The notes: generated by a model from the letters alone, not told the origin. A stretch of 64,000 bases of DNA from Frigoriglobus tundricola (GCF_013128195.2 NZ_CP053452.2:6262001-6326000), one strand, 5' to 3'; counted from the first letter of the stretch, positions 26,159-35,187 are shown. Made by a program: numbers and translations.

Positions 26159-26855
26159 ATGCCGCACCCCCCCGCACGTCGAGAAGCACTTTACTTCGTC
26201 CGAAACGATTCGAGACATCGTGATCGGCATGTCGGACGGGCTGACCGTGCCGTTCGCGCTCGCGGCCGGTTTGTCCGGGGCGGTCGAGGCGACGGGAATC
26301 ATTGTTACGGCGGGGCTGGCCGAAGTCGCCGCCGGGGCGATCGCGATGGGACTGGGCGGCTTCTTGGCAGCGCGGACGGACGCCGAACACTTTGCGGCGG
26401 AGAAGGCCCGCGAGGAGCGAGAAACGGTCGAGTTGCCGGAGGAGGAAGCGGCCGAGGTGGCCGGGATTCTGCGGGGCTACGGGCTCACCGAGGACCTGGT
26501 GGCGGCCGTGGTGACGGCGATCCGCTCCGATCAGAAACGGTGGGTGGACTTCATGATGCGGTTCGAGTTGGGGCTGGAGGAACCGGACCCGCAGCGGGCG
26601 CGGAACAGTGCTTTGACCATCGCCTTGTCGTACGTCGCCGGCGGACTGGTGCCTCTGGCCCCGTACATCGTCTTCGGCTCGGTCCACACCGCGCTCATCG
26701 GGTCCGTGGCCGTGACGCTGCTCGCGCTACTCGTGTTCGGTTACGTGAAGGGGCGGTTCACCACCACCCGACCGTTCCGCAGTGCGTGGCAGACGGTGGT
26801 CGTGGGCGGGCTGGCGGCGACGGCGGCGTTCACCATAGCGAAGCTCGTCGGCTGA
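26159..26855 (+). CDS. VIT/CCC1-family metal transporter, start frameshifted
   Basis: The body (from about 26185) encodes a VIT1/CCC1-type iron/manganese transporter: H-V-E-K-H-F-T-S-S-E-T-I-R-D-I-V-I-G-M-S-D-G-L-T-V-P-F-A-L-A, then two hydrophobic hairpins and a C-terminal membrane helix pair, with an E-rich cytosolic loop between. The ATG at 26159 with M-P-H-P-P is the natural start, but a run of seven C (26167-26173) puts it one base out of frame with the rest. In the right frame there is no close start; the nearest options are GTG 26037 or ATG 26229. The C-run suggests an indel or phase-variable start. Membrane protein; the transported metal is not certain. Confidence 0.75.
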
Positions 26856-26952
26856 ACGCTGTGTAAGGCGGGACAAATCTTTGCGATGTCACGCAAATTT
26901 TATCTTATGGAGCGGAACAAGGATTTATCCAGACCTAAAATGCTTCACCTGG

Positions 26953-27315
26953 TCACTCCTCATCGGTCGCCTCGTTGTTCTGCTCCGCCAACTGTTTCAG
27001 CAGTTCTTTCGCCCGGATCGGGTCGCCGCACTCGTTCAGGACGCCGGCCGCCCACTGCACCAGATCCTCTCGCCAGCCGGACAGTTCGCACGCCCGCCGC
27101 AGATCGGACGCGCCTTGTTCCTCGTCTCGCACCGTCGGGTCCGGGCACACCAGATAGAAGGTGCCCCGCTTGCGGAACAGCTTGAAGCAGTCGGGGTGGA
27201 ACCGGACCGCGTGGTCCAGAACGTCGAGGGCGTGGGCGTGCCAGCCCCGCACCCAGGCGGCATCGGCCCAGCGGCGCGCGTGGCGGCTCACGGCCTCGCG
27301 ATCGTCCGGTGGCAT
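26953..27315 (-). CDS. Tetratricopeptide-like hypothetical protein
   Basis: 120 residues from the ATG at 27315; the frame runs further but with no better start. Helical, cytosolic. Repeating helix pairs resemble TPR-like units: A-L-D-V-L-D-H-A-V-R-F-H-P, D-L-R-R-A-C-E-L, A-A-G-V-L-N-E-C-G-D-P-I-R-A. A D-D/E-rich C-terminus. It lies 53 bases downstream of the DUF1990 gene on the same strand. Function unknown. Confidence 0.7.
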   Translation of the reverse strand: MPPDDREAVSRHARRWADAAWVRGWHAHALDVLDHAVRFHPDCFKLFRKRGTFYLVCPDPTVRDEEQGASDLRRACELSGWREDLVQWAAGVLNECGDPIRAKELLKQLAEQNNEATDEE

Positions 27316-27368
27316 GACATCTCTCCTCGATCCGATTCCGAAATGGTATTGGCGCCGGCGGCGCAGGT

Positions 27369-27944
27369 TTACCGCCGCACCGCCGCTTGCATGGCCCGGG
27401 CCGAGTCCCGGGCGAACCGCCGCTGCGTGCGGCGGGTGAGCGGGTAGCCCAATCGGGCCAGCGGGTGCCGCGGGCGCGAGAAGGCGAGGACGTCGTACCA
27501 CACGCCGTCACTCGCCCGGTCCCACTCGATGAGGAACCGCTCCTCCCCCGATTCCGCGTGCCCCGGCAGGGTGCCGTAAGCGAACCCGGACCGGCGCACC
27601 GGTCCGTCGTCGTCCACGACGTAAACGATCCGACAGGCGTTCAGCCACCACACCCCCATCACGCGGGCGGCGACCGCCACGACCGCCCCGACTTCAATGG
27701 GCGTGTCCGCGGGAGCCGCTTCGACCCAGCCGAGTCCGAAATGGTCCCACCGCGCGAGCGCGGCCCGGGCCGCGCGGAACGTGTCCTCACCGGCACCCAA
27801 CTCGACGCGCGTGCGGTCCACAACGTAGCCGGGCGGCGGCTCGGAGGCCGTTGCCCCGAGCGCCGGGTAGGTATAGTCGAGCCGGGCCTGCGCTGCGATG
27901 AAGTCCCGGACGACATCACGCGACGGTTTGGACAAGAACGGCAT
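27369..27944 (-). CDS. DUF1990 family protein
   Basis: 191 residues from the ATG at 27944. The DUF1990 pattern is present: L-D-Y-T-Y-P-x-L-G near residues 22-30, A-L-A-R-W-D-H-F-G-L-G-W-V, R-I-V-Y-V-V-D-D-D-G, F-A-Y-G-T-L-P-G-H-A-E-S-G-E-E-R-F. Cytosolic; the family has no established function. Followed downstream by the TPR-like gene; divergent from the gene at 28104. Confidence 0.85.
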   Translation of the reverse strand: MPFLSKPSRDVVRDFIAAQARLDYTYPALGATASEPPPGYVVDRTRVELGAGEDTFRAARAALARWDHFGLGWVEAAPADTPIEVGAVVAVAARVMGVWWLNACRIVYVVDDDGPVRRSGFAYGTLPGHAESGEERFLIEWDRASDGVWYDVLAFSRPRHPLARLGYPLTRRTQRRFARDSARAMQAAVRR

Positions 27945-28103
27945 CGCGAATTCCGCCTGCGAGTCGCCGAGCGCGCGCCGCGGCCGTGTGAGCATCTTAG
28001 GGAAGCTTGGGGCCGAAAGGTGGAAGGCCGGACCCGCCCCGCCGTTCGACTTTCCGACTCGCGCCGGACAACCCGCAACTTCGGTTCTCCCCGAGAATGG
28101 TGT

Positions 28104-28736
28104 ATGCCAAAGCAGAACCGGGTGACGCCGTTCGGTGAAATTGTCGCCGTCCCCGCGTACGGCACGCTCATGGGCAACCGCGGCGTGCTGCACGACGCCG
28201 CGGGTACGATCCGCCGCGCGTGGCACCTGCGGCGGTGGATCGTGTGCGTGCTGGAGTTCAACGGGCGCAAGCGGACGGTGATGGCTCCGGGGCGGTACAC
28301 CGAACTGTTCTTTCTGGACGAGGCGACCGCCCTGGCGGCGGGTCACCGGCCGTGCTTCGAGTGCCAGCGGCAGCGGTTCCGCGCGTACCGCGCCGCCTGG
28401 ACGGCGGGCCACGCCCTCCCGCACGCTCCGACGGCGGGAGGAATCGACGACACGCTGCACGCCGAGCGCACCGGAATGAACCGAGAGAAGTTGTGCCACT
28501 CGGCCAACCTCGACAGCGTGCCGGACGGCGCGCTCGTCACCCTCGAAGGGGACGATGCGATTCCTTATCTACTGTGGCGCGGCGAACTGCTCGCGTGGTC
28601 CCCGGCGGGGTACCGCGAGCGCCGCACCCGACCCACCGGCGCGCGGGTGTCAGTGCTGACTCCGGCACCGACGGTGACCGCGATCCGTGCGGGCTACGTT
28701 CCCGCCGTACACCCTTCGGCACGTTCGGCATCATAG
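28104..28736 (+). CDS. Conserved hypothetical protein with GHRPCFEC motif
   Basis: 210 residues from the ATG at 28104. The centre carries R-Y-T-E-L-F-F-L-D-E-A-T-A-L-A-A-G-H-R-P-C-F-E-C, whose C-x2-C resembles half of an Ada-type metal-binding site. No membrane segment or signal. The potassium channel gene starts 7 bases after its stop, so the two are probably translated together. Function not assigned. Confidence 0.7.
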   Translation: MPKQNRVTPFGEIVAVPAYGTLMGNRGVLHDAAGTIRRAWHLRRWIVCVLEFNGRKRTVMAPGRYTELFFLDEATALAAGHRPCFECQRQRFRAYRAAWTAGHALPHAPTAGGIDDTLHAERTGMNREKLCHSANLDSVPDGALVTLEGDDAIPYLLWRGELLAWSPAGYRERRTRPTGARVSVLTPAPTVTAIRAGYVPAVHPSARSAS

Positions 28737-28743
28737 AGTAACG

Positions 28744-29895
28744 GTGCGACTCTTGCGCCCCGACCCCCCGGAGTTCCGCTTGCTCGCTCTCGTCGCCGGT
28801 CTCGTGCTCGTCGTCACGGTACTCGTGGAGGTGTTCGAGGCTCTCGTCTTGCCGCGTCAGGTGACCCGGCGGTACCGGTTCTCGCGCCTCTATTACCGCT
28901 TCGGGTGGCGCGTGTGGCGCAACGCCGCTCACGTATTCCGCGCGCCGCACCGCGAGCAGACCGCGCTGAGCGTGTTCGGCCCCCTGTCGCTGCTCGGACT
29001 GTTCGCCCTGTGGGCCGCCGGGCTGGTACTGGGGTTCGGGTTGATGCACCACGGCGTTGCGCCGCGCGCGGCGGGGTTCTGGGAGGCCGTGTATCTGAGC
29101 GGGACGACGTTCACCACTTTGGGGTACGGCGACGTAACCCCGACCACGGCGCTCGACCGCATGCTGGCCGTGGTCGAGGCGGCGATGGGCTTCGGCTACT
29201 TCGCCATCGTCATCGGCTACCTGCCGGTTCTGTACCAGGCGTTCGGCCGGCGCGAGAACCTGATTGCGCTCCTCGACGCCCGCGCGGGCTCGCCGCCGGC
29301 CGCCGGGCGGATGCTCCTCCGCACCCCGCCGGGCGCCGACGGGGGCACCCTGACCGATTTCCTGGCCGGGGCCGAACGGTGGGCCGCCGAAGTGCTGGAG
29401 GCGCACCTGTCGTTTCCGGTTCTGAGTTACTACCGGAGCCAGCACGATAACCAGTCCTGGCTGGCCGCGCTGACGTGCGTTCTGGACACGTGTGCGCTGC
29501 TTCTGACGGTCGTCGAGGGGGTGGACCGGGTCCAGGCCCGGCTGACGTTCGCGATGGCCCGGCACACGGCGGTCGATCTGGGGCTCGTCCTCCGCCAGCG
29601 CCCCGAAACGCCGGCCGAGGACCGGCTCCCGGAGGCCCGGTTGACCGAACTGTTGGCCGCACTGAGTAAAGCCGGGGTCAAGGTTCGTAACGACGCGGCC
29701 GCCCGGACCCGGCTCGCGGAACTGCGGGCACTGTACGAGCCGATCGTGGTCGGGATGGCGCGCTACTACCTGCTCACGGTCCCGGTCGTATGGCCCGCGG
29801 ACAACAAGCCGGACAACTGGCAAACGAGCGCGTGGATGCGCCGGGCCGATCCGCTGCACGCCCTGGGGTTGCCCGCCGACGACCACTTCGAGTGA
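28744..29895 (+). CDS. Two-pore-helix potassium channel protein
   Basis: 383 residues from GTG 28744. Two membrane helices (about 12-35 and 75-100) and a pore loop with the selectivity filter T-L-G-Y-G-D (in G-T-T-F-T-T-L-G-Y-G-D-V-T-P), then a third hydrophobic stretch (about 140-165). The C-terminal 200 residues are a soluble helical domain with no RCK/TrkA-N motif visible. This is a K+ channel of the 2TM ion-channel family with an unusual cytoplasmic part. No strong ribosome binding site; the start overlaps the upstream gene region. Confidence 0.85.
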   Translation: MRLLRPDPPEFRLLALVAGLVLVVTVLVEVFEALVLPRQVTRRYRFSRLYYRFGWRVWRNAAHVFRAPHREQTALSVFGPLSLLGLFALWAAGLVLGFGLMHHGVAPRAAGFWEAVYLSGTTFTTLGYGDVTPTTALDRMLAVVEAAMGFGYFAIVIGYLPVLYQAFGRRENLIALLDARAGSPPAAGRMLLRTPPGADGGTLTDFLAGAERWAAEVLEAHLSFPVLSYYRSQHDNQSWLAALTCVLDTCALLLTVVEGVDRVQARLTFAMARHTAVDLGLVLRQRPETPAEDRLPEARLTELLAALSKAGVKVRNDAAARTRLAELRALYEPIVVGMARYYLLTVPVVWPADNKPDNWQTSAWMRRADPLHALGLPADDHFE

Positions 29896-29931
29896 GTGGC
29901 ACTCGGGTCAGACGGGCAACGGGCCACAGAT

Positions 29932-29980
29932 GACGCCGAAAACACGATCCCTTCTCCTCTCTTGATCTGCGTAATTGCCG
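29932..29980. repeat. Dispersed GCCACAGATGACGC repeat, copy 2
   Basis: Starts GGCCACAGATGACGCCGAAAA and continues to a segment containing GATCTGCGT. Shares its head with copies at 24552 and 61645. Confidence 0.55.
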
Positions 29981-30017
29981 GAGTGTGGTCCGCTCGCGGA
30001 GCGAGCGGACCACACTC
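29981..30017. repeat. Perfect 17-base palindrome
   Basis: Arms GAGTGTGGTCCGCTCGC and its exact reverse complement, with a three-base loop. It shares the CGCTCGCGGAGCGAGC core with the RAYT-linked REPs but lacks their GTAGG heads. Confidence 0.75.
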
Positions 30018-30197
30018 TGCGCCAACTCCCTCTCTTCTTCCTCAGCAGCGGTCGCAGACGCACGAACCCGACCGCCCGCCCCGCTCGGCCCTTGGGAGCC
30101 GAAGCCCGCCACGGTCGGAATTCCCATTTTTGCGCGACGCGCCGCTCCCCATCCGGGCAAGATGACCAGCAGGCCGTGGTGGCCCGGGAGACCCCGA

Positions 30198-32060
30198 ATG
30201 ACAACGGAATCGCTCTCCGCGACCGTCGCCCGGCTCGGGCACGCGGTCCGGGCACGTGCCCCCGCGCCCGGCGCGACCGACGGGCAACTGCTCGGCCGGT
30301 TCGTCGGCGCCCGCGACGAGCCCGCCTTCGCCGAACTGGTCCGGCGCCTCGGCCCGATGGTGCTGGGCGTCTGCCGCCGGGTGACGGCCGATGCGCACCT
30401 GGCCGAAGACGCGTTTCAGGCCGCGTTCCTGGTCCTCGCCCGCCGCGCCGGGGACGTGCGCCCGCGGGAGTCCGTTCGCGGGTGGCTCTACGGGGTCGCC
30501 GCCCGCACCGCAAAAAAGGCCCGCGTCATGTCCGCACGCCGCCGCGCCCGTGAGGTGTCTGATGTGGCCCTGCCCGATGCCCCGGCCCCGGTCCGCGAGG
30601 AACCAGACGGCGACGCCGTTCGTGCCCTCGACGAGGAACTGGCCGCGCTTCCCGACCACCTGCGGGCTGCGGTCGTCCTGTGCGAACTCGACGGGCTGAG
30701 CCGCAAGGCTGCTGCCCAGCGGCTCGGGCTCCCGGAGGGCACGCTCTCCAGCCGGCTGGCGAAGGCGCGGGACGTCCTGGCCGACCGGATGCGGAAACGG
30801 GGTATCGTCCTGGGTGCGGCGGGCGTGAGTTGGGTGTTCGGGCAACTGGCATCCGCCGCGGTCCCACCGCGGTTGGTGTCCGCCACCGCCGCTCTGGCGG
30901 ACGGGACCGTCCCCGTCCCGGCGTCGGTGGCCGGTCTCTCGCACGGAGTCTTACGAACCATGTTCCTGACCAAACTCGGCGCCGCCTTCGGCGCCCTTCT
31001 GATCGCGGTCGCGTGTGCCGCGCTGCTCCCGGGCGTCGCGGCACAGGAGCCCCCGAAACCGCCAGTGGTCTCCGCGCCACAAGAGAAACCCGCGGACGAT
31101 AAGAAGCCCCGACCGGCCCCGCGGCCCGCCGGCCCGGGCACGCTCCTCCTCGCCCGCGCCAGTGGCCTCGTGACCCTGACCCCGGACGGAAAGGAAGCGG
31201 ACGAATGGACCGCACCGAAGGGCACGTCCACGAGCCTCGACGGCCGGCTCTCGCCCGACGGCAAGCGGATCGTGTTCCTCGTCACCGAGGACGGCCCCCC
31301 GCGGGTCGAGCCGCCCGAAGCGTGGCCCTACAAGGTGGTGGTTCACACGGCGGGTGAGAAAGAGCCGGTGATCGTGGACACGCCGGCCAAATGGGCGAGT
31401 GCGTGTTGGACCGCCGATGGGTCACGGGTGGTGGTGACGAAGAAAGTCGGGGACACGCTGGGCGATGTCGAGAACGTGGTCCTCGATCCCGCGACCGGGA
31501 AGACCGAGGCGCTCGCCCTGCCGGAGGGCGCACGGGTGCTGGACTGCGGGCGGGACGGGAAGACGTTCCTGGTCGCGCGGTGGGTCGGCAAGAAGGGCGC
31601 CATCGGGCTGGCGGAGAAGGGGGACAAGGAGGTACGGGTGCTGGCCGAGTTAAAGGGGTGGACCGGACGACACGCCGGCCGGCTCTCCCCCGATGGCAAA
31701 AGGGTGCTGTACACCGATGCCGACCCCGAACAGAAAGACGCCAACAAGTGGGGCTCGAGCGCCAGGCCGTACCTGCTGGACGTGCCGAGCAAGAAGCGCG
31801 AGGAGCTGGGCGAGTTCCCGGACAACGCGCAGTGCCTGGGTGTGGCGTGGGCTCCGGACGGTAAGCGGGTGGCGTACACCTGGAAGCAGCTCCACGCCGA
31901 ACTGCTCAAAAAGGACACGCTGAACGTGAACGACGCCCAGATCGAGACGGAAGCGTTCCTGGTCGTTGCGGACGCGGACGGGAAGAACGCGAAGACCGTG
32001 GCCTCGGCCAAGTTGGAGAACGCGATCAACATGATTTTCGGTACGATCGACTGGCGATAA
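30198..32060 (+). CDS. ECF sigma factor with membrane segment and WD40/beta-propeller-like C-terminus
   Basis: 620 residues from the ATG at 30198; an in-frame ATG lies 36 bases upstream. Sigma region 2 (about 28-110: L-A-E-D-A-F-Q-A-A-F-L-V-L) and region 4 (about 145-200: L-G-L-P-E-G-T-L-S-S-R). A hydrophobic helix at about 258-280 is followed by a proline/lysine linker. The C-terminal 300 residues carry repeating L-S-P-D-G-K-R units (three or more), the signature of TolB/WD40-type propellers. The planctomycete design of a tethered sigma factor with a sensing propeller is inferred from the layout. Confidence 0.88.
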   Translation: MTTESLSATVARLGHAVRARAPAPGATDGQLLGRFVGARDEPAFAELVRRLGPMVLGVCRRVTADAHLAEDAFQAAFLVLARRAGDVRPRESVRGWLYGVAARTAKKARVMSARRRAREVSDVALPDAPAPVREEPDGDAVRALDEELAALPDHLRAAVVLCELDGLSRKAAAQRLGLPEGTLSSRLAKARDVLADRMRKRGIVLGAAGVSWVFGQLASAAVPPRLVSATAALADGTVPVPASVAGLSHGVLRTMFLTKLGAAFGALLIAVACAALLPGVAAQEPPKPPVVSAPQEKPADDKKPRPAPRPAGPGTLLLARASGLVTLTPDGKEADEWTAPKGTSTSLDGRLSPDGKRIVFLVTEDGPPRVEPPEAWPYKVVVHTAGEKEPVIVDTPAKWASACWTADGSRVVVTKKVGDTLGDVENVVLDPATGKTEALALPEGARVLDCGRDGKTFLVARWVGKKGAIGLAEKGDKEVRVLAELKGWTGRHAGRLSPDGKRVLYTDADPEQKDANKWGSSARPYLLDVPSKKREELGEFPDNAQCLGVAWAPDGKRVAYTWKQLHAELLKKDTLNVNDAQIETEAFLVVADADGKNAKTVASAKLENAINMIFGTIDWR

Positions 32061-32129
32061 GGCGCCGGGCCGGATGGGGCTGTTGCCTGTGCGGGAAGTC
32101 GAGAGGGGCGTTGCTCCGTTGAAATGGTC

Positions 32130-32184
32130 GGTCAGTGTGGCTGTGTTTTCAGCCCGCAGGGCTGAAAACACAGCCACACTGACC
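32130..32184. terminator. Perfect 26-base palindrome
   Basis: The arms begin GGTCAGTGTGGCTGTG and are exact complements over 26 bases with a three-base loop (GCA). It lies between the convergent sigma-factor and radical SAM genes, where a two-way terminator would be expected. No T-run follows. Confidence 0.65.
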
Positions 32185-32274
32185 CCATTAACAAAGCAGA
32201 GCGGCGTGACACCAATCGTGAGGGCGTTGCGCCGCTCGTGCCGTTCCCGGGCGTGGTCCCAACCCGTATTCGTT

Positions 32275-33867
32275 CTACCGCTTGGCGAGTTGCATCACTT
32301 CGGGCACCGGCGCGGCGCAGCCCTCGTCTGCTGGCAGGAGCGTTGGGGGAACGTCGAGCGCGCCGGTGAGCAGATCGCGTTCGAGCTGAATGCCGGTCAT
32401 GCGGCGGATATCCGCCACCGATTCTGTTCCGAACCGGCGCTCCACCATTTCGAGGTAGCCGGCGTCGGTGTAATACTCCGTGAACGCGGCGTCGCGGAAC
32501 CGGAGCACTTCGCGGGCCGGCAAGTAGCGGGTCGGCAGTGGCAGGCTGTCGCGCGAGTGCTGCGAATAACCCGACCACCGTTGCGGCAGCGGCACGCCGC
32601 GCTTCGTCGCGAGCGCGTACAGCGGTGAGCCCGGGTACGCCATCGCCGAATAGAAGTTGGCGAACTCGCACTTCAGGTCGAGGGCGAGGTCCAGGGTCGC
32701 CCGCATGGTGGCGTGGTCGTCTTCCGGCAGGCCGAAGATGTAGTTCCCGATGACGCTGATGCCGGCCGCCTGGATCGCACGCACGACGGCGTACACCTGT
32801 TCCTGCGAGAACGCCTTATCGACGTCCGTCCGCACGCGGTCGGCGCCGGCCTCGATCCCGACCGCGAGCCAGTTGAACCCGGCCGCCTTCAGCTTGTCGA
32901 GCATCCCGTCCTTGATCGTGTCCACGCGGGTGTACGCCCAGATGTTCAGGTCGTACCCGCGGGCAATGATGCCGTCGCAGATCCCGACGACGTGCCGCCG
33001 GTTCAGCACGAACATCTCGTCGGCGATCTTGATGTTCCGCACGCCGTAGTCGTTCACGAGCGTGTCGATCTGCGCGAGGACGTGATCGACGCTCCAGAAC
33101 CGGTAGCTGTTCGGCGCCTGCTTCTCACCCGGCAGGGCGACTTCGCCGTTCTTGAACGGCGCCTGGATGCAGCAGAACGAGCACTGGTACGGGCAGCCGA
33201 GTGTGGTGTAGATGGCCGCATAGGGCTGGCGCGCCTGTCCGCCGAGGCAGTGCCAGTTGTGGGCGCGGTAGCGGCTCATCGGGAGCCGGTCCCACGCGAC
33301 GCCGGGCATCTCGGTGTCGAGCGTCGTGACCAGCGGGGCTTCCGGTCCCCGCTGGACGCGCCCGCCCGCGCGATACCACAGGCCCGGCACGGTACTCGGA
33401 TCGGCCGCGGGCGCCTTCAGGGCCTCGACCAGGCCTACGAGCGTGTGCAGCCCCTCGCCGGCGGCGACGAAGTCGGCTTCTTCCTCGCGGAGCGTGCGCT
33501 CGGGCAGTGCCGCGACGTGCCCGCCCAGCAGGAGCACCGGCTGGTCCGGCGCCGCGACTTTCACGGCGGAGCAGGTGCGCCCCACCGCGGACATGATCTG
33601 CGTCGAGGCCGACGGCTGGTGCCCGTAAGCCACCACCGCCGCGAGCACCGGCTTGAGGTACGCGACGCGGTCCGCCACCTCCGACGCCGACAGGCACTCG
33701 GCCTCGGCGTCGATGATTTCGACCGACAGGCCGCGCGCGCGGCAGTAGGTCGCCATGAGCCCGGCCCACACCGGGTTCTCGACGGCTGCGAGGTCCGTAC
33801 CGAGCGCCTGGTACACCTGCGCGCGGCTGCTCGGGTTGATCAGAACGATGTCGAGACGATTCGCCAT
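32275..33867 (-). CDS. B12-binding-type radical SAM protein
   Basis: 530 residues from the ATG at 33867 (AAGGAAG upstream). An N-terminal cobalamin-binding-like domain (about 1-150; L-L-L-G-G-H-V-A-A-L) is followed by the radical SAM core, with the 4Fe-4S motif C-P-Y-Q-C-S-F-C-C (C-x3-C-x2-C). Next come E-M-F-V-L-N-R-R and G-I-E-A-G-A-D. Class-B radical SAM methylases and related enzymes have this layout. It is the last gene of the minus-strand sugar cluster, separated from the aminotransferase-fold gene by a palindrome. The substrate is unknown; modification of a sugar or of the finished product is a guess from context. Confidence 0.85.
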   Translation of the reverse strand: MANRLDIVLINPSSRAQVYQALGTDLAAVENPVWAGLMATYCRARGLSVEIIDAEAECLSASEVADRVAYLKPVLAAVVAYGHQPSASTQIMSAVGRTCSAVKVAAPDQPVLLLGGHVAALPERTLREEEADFVAAGEGLHTLVGLVEALKAPAADPSTVPGLWYRAGGRVQRGPEAPLVTTLDTEMPGVAWDRLPMSRYRAHNWHCLGGQARQPYAAIYTTLGCPYQCSFCCIQAPFKNGEVALPGEKQAPNSYRFWSVDHVLAQIDTLVNDYGVRNIKIADEMFVLNRRHVVGICDGIIARGYDLNIWAYTRVDTIKDGMLDKLKAAGFNWLAVGIEAGADRVRTDVDKAFSQEQVYAVVRAIQAAGISVIGNYIFGLPEDDHATMRATLDLALDLKCEFANFYSAMAYPGSPLYALATKRGVPLPQRWSGYSQHSRDSLPLPTRYLPAREVLRFRDAAFTEYYTDAGYLEMVERRFGTESVADIRRMTGIQLERDLLTGALDVPPTLLPADEGCAAPVPEVMQLAKR

Positions 33868-33879
33868 CTTGGTGACTTC

Positions 33880-33938
33880 CTTGTGGTGCAGGCGTCCCGC
33901 CTGCTGGCGCGATGCAGGCGGGACGCCTGCACCACAAG
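33880..33938. repeat. Perfect 25-base palindrome
   Basis: Arms CTTGTGGTGCAGGCGTCCCG... are exact complements across a nine-base loop. It lies just upstream of the radical SAM start and may attenuate or separate transcription from the preceding gene. Confidence 0.7.
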
Positions 33939-33959
33939 AGGAAAACGCCGGGGCCGCCG

Positions 33960-35165
33960 TCAGCCCGCGAGGCCGTTCAGCAGGTCGCAGAGCCGGAGGA
34001 TGCGGTCCGCGTCCAGGGTCGGGTAGTTGCCGATGTAGAACCCGTAGAAGTGGACGTGGTCGGCCCGCGGGCACTGCTTCCAGGCGTCGTCGCCGAGCAC
34101 CCGGCGCAGGTACGGCTGGCGGAGCTGGTTGCCGCCGCCGGCGGTGCCGCGGCGGAACTCCACGCCGGCCCCGCGCAGCGCCGCGACCACCCGCTCGTAG
34201 AGCGCCGGGTCGGCGTCCTTCAGGACCAGCGTGAAGGCGTAGTTGCTGCTCCCCTCGGTGTCGAAATCGGTGCGGTACAGGTTCGGGTCGAGGTTCCGCA
34301 GGAACAGCATGAAGTTCGCGGTGCGGCGCTGGTTGTTGTCGTCGAGCCGGCGGAGCTGGGAGCGGCCGATGACGGCGTTGATCTCGGTGCTGCGCACGTT
34401 GTACGCGGGGAACGCGAAGATGAAGTCCGGGTTCAGGTCCGGGAACTCTTCGACGTAGTCGAACTTGCGCCCGTCGCTGCTCAGCTCCCGCACCATGCCG
34501 TGCGACCGGAGCATCCGCACCGTCTCGTACACGTTCTCGTCGTCGGTGCAGACCATCCCGCCTTCGATGGTGCTGAGGTGGTGCGCGTAGTAGAAGGAGA
34601 AGTTCGACGCGAGCCCGAAGGTGCCGAGCTTCCGGTCGTTGAACGTGGCCCCGTGCGACTCGCACACGTCCTCGATGAGCGGGACGCGCCGGGCCTTGAG
34701 TTCGTCAAGCAGCTTCTGCGTCAGCGCGTTGTAACCCAGAACGTGCGTCAGGAACACGGCCCGCGTGCGCGGGGTGATTTTCGAGAGGATCTCGTCGGTG
34801 CCCATGCCGAGCGTGCGCGGGTTGATGTCCGCGAACACGGGGGTGAACCCGCACTGGAGCACGGCCGCGATGTCCGACACCCAGGTGATCGCGGGGACGA
34901 TCACTTCGCCGCCGCTGCCGTGCAGCTCCTTCAGCGCGGCCAGCGTGACCAGGTTGGCCGACGACCCGGAGTTGACGAACACGCTGTACTTTACGCCGAG
35001 CCAGCGCGACCACTCCTCCTCGAACGCGCGGACGTTCTTGGACTGCGTGAGGACCGGGTCGTCCTGCTGGAGCAGTTCGATCACCGCGTTCAGGTCCTCG
35101 CGGGCGATGTTGTTCTTCATCAGCGGCCAGTTCAGCCGGGCCGCGGCGGGTGTGGTGGTCGGCAT
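33960..35165 (-). CDS. DegT/DnrJ/EryC1-fold enzyme lacking the PLP lysine (3-dehydratase-like)
   Basis: 401 residues from the ATG at 35165, with GGAGGAG upstream. PLP-fold motifs: N-S-G-S-S-A-N-L, I-E-D-V-C-E-S-H-G, and at the position of the internal aldimine lysine S-F-Y-Y-A-H-H-L-S-T-I-E-G-G. The usual form there is F-x-P-x-K. His in place of this Lys is the hallmark of ColD and of the CDP-4-keto-6-deoxyglucose E1 dehydrase (S-F-Y-P-A-H-H), which remove the C-3 hydroxyl of nucleotide sugars instead of transaminating. A 3-deoxygenation role is therefore inferred. A REP pair lies between it and the E1 beta gene upstream. Confidence 0.85.
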   Translation of the reverse strand: MPTTTPAAARLNWPLMKNNIAREDLNAVIELLQQDDPVLTQSKNVRAFEEEWSRWLGVKYSVFVNSGSSANLVTLAALKELHGSGGEVIVPAITWVSDIAAVLQCGFTPVFADINPRTLGMGTDEILSKITPRTRAVFLTHVLGYNALTQKLLDELKARRVPLIEDVCESHGATFNDRKLGTFGLASNFSFYYAHHLSTIEGGMVCTDDENVYETVRMLRSHGMVRELSSDGRKFDYVEEFPDLNPDFIFAFPAYNVRSTEINAVIGRSQLRRLDDNNQRRTANFMLFLRNLDPNLYRTDFDTEGSSNYAFTLVLKDADPALYERVVAALRGAGVEFRRGTAGGGNQLRQPYLRRVLGDDAWKQCPRADHVHFYGFYIGNYPTLDADRILRLCDLLNGLAG

Positions 35166-35187
35166 GGTGCTCCTCCGTGAAGGTCTT

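Larger units (their letters stand above)
29896..30197. other. 302-base region with palindrome and dispersed repeat
   Basis: No gene. It contains dispersed repeat copy 2 at about 29932 and the perfect palindrome at 29981-30017. Confidence 0.5.
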
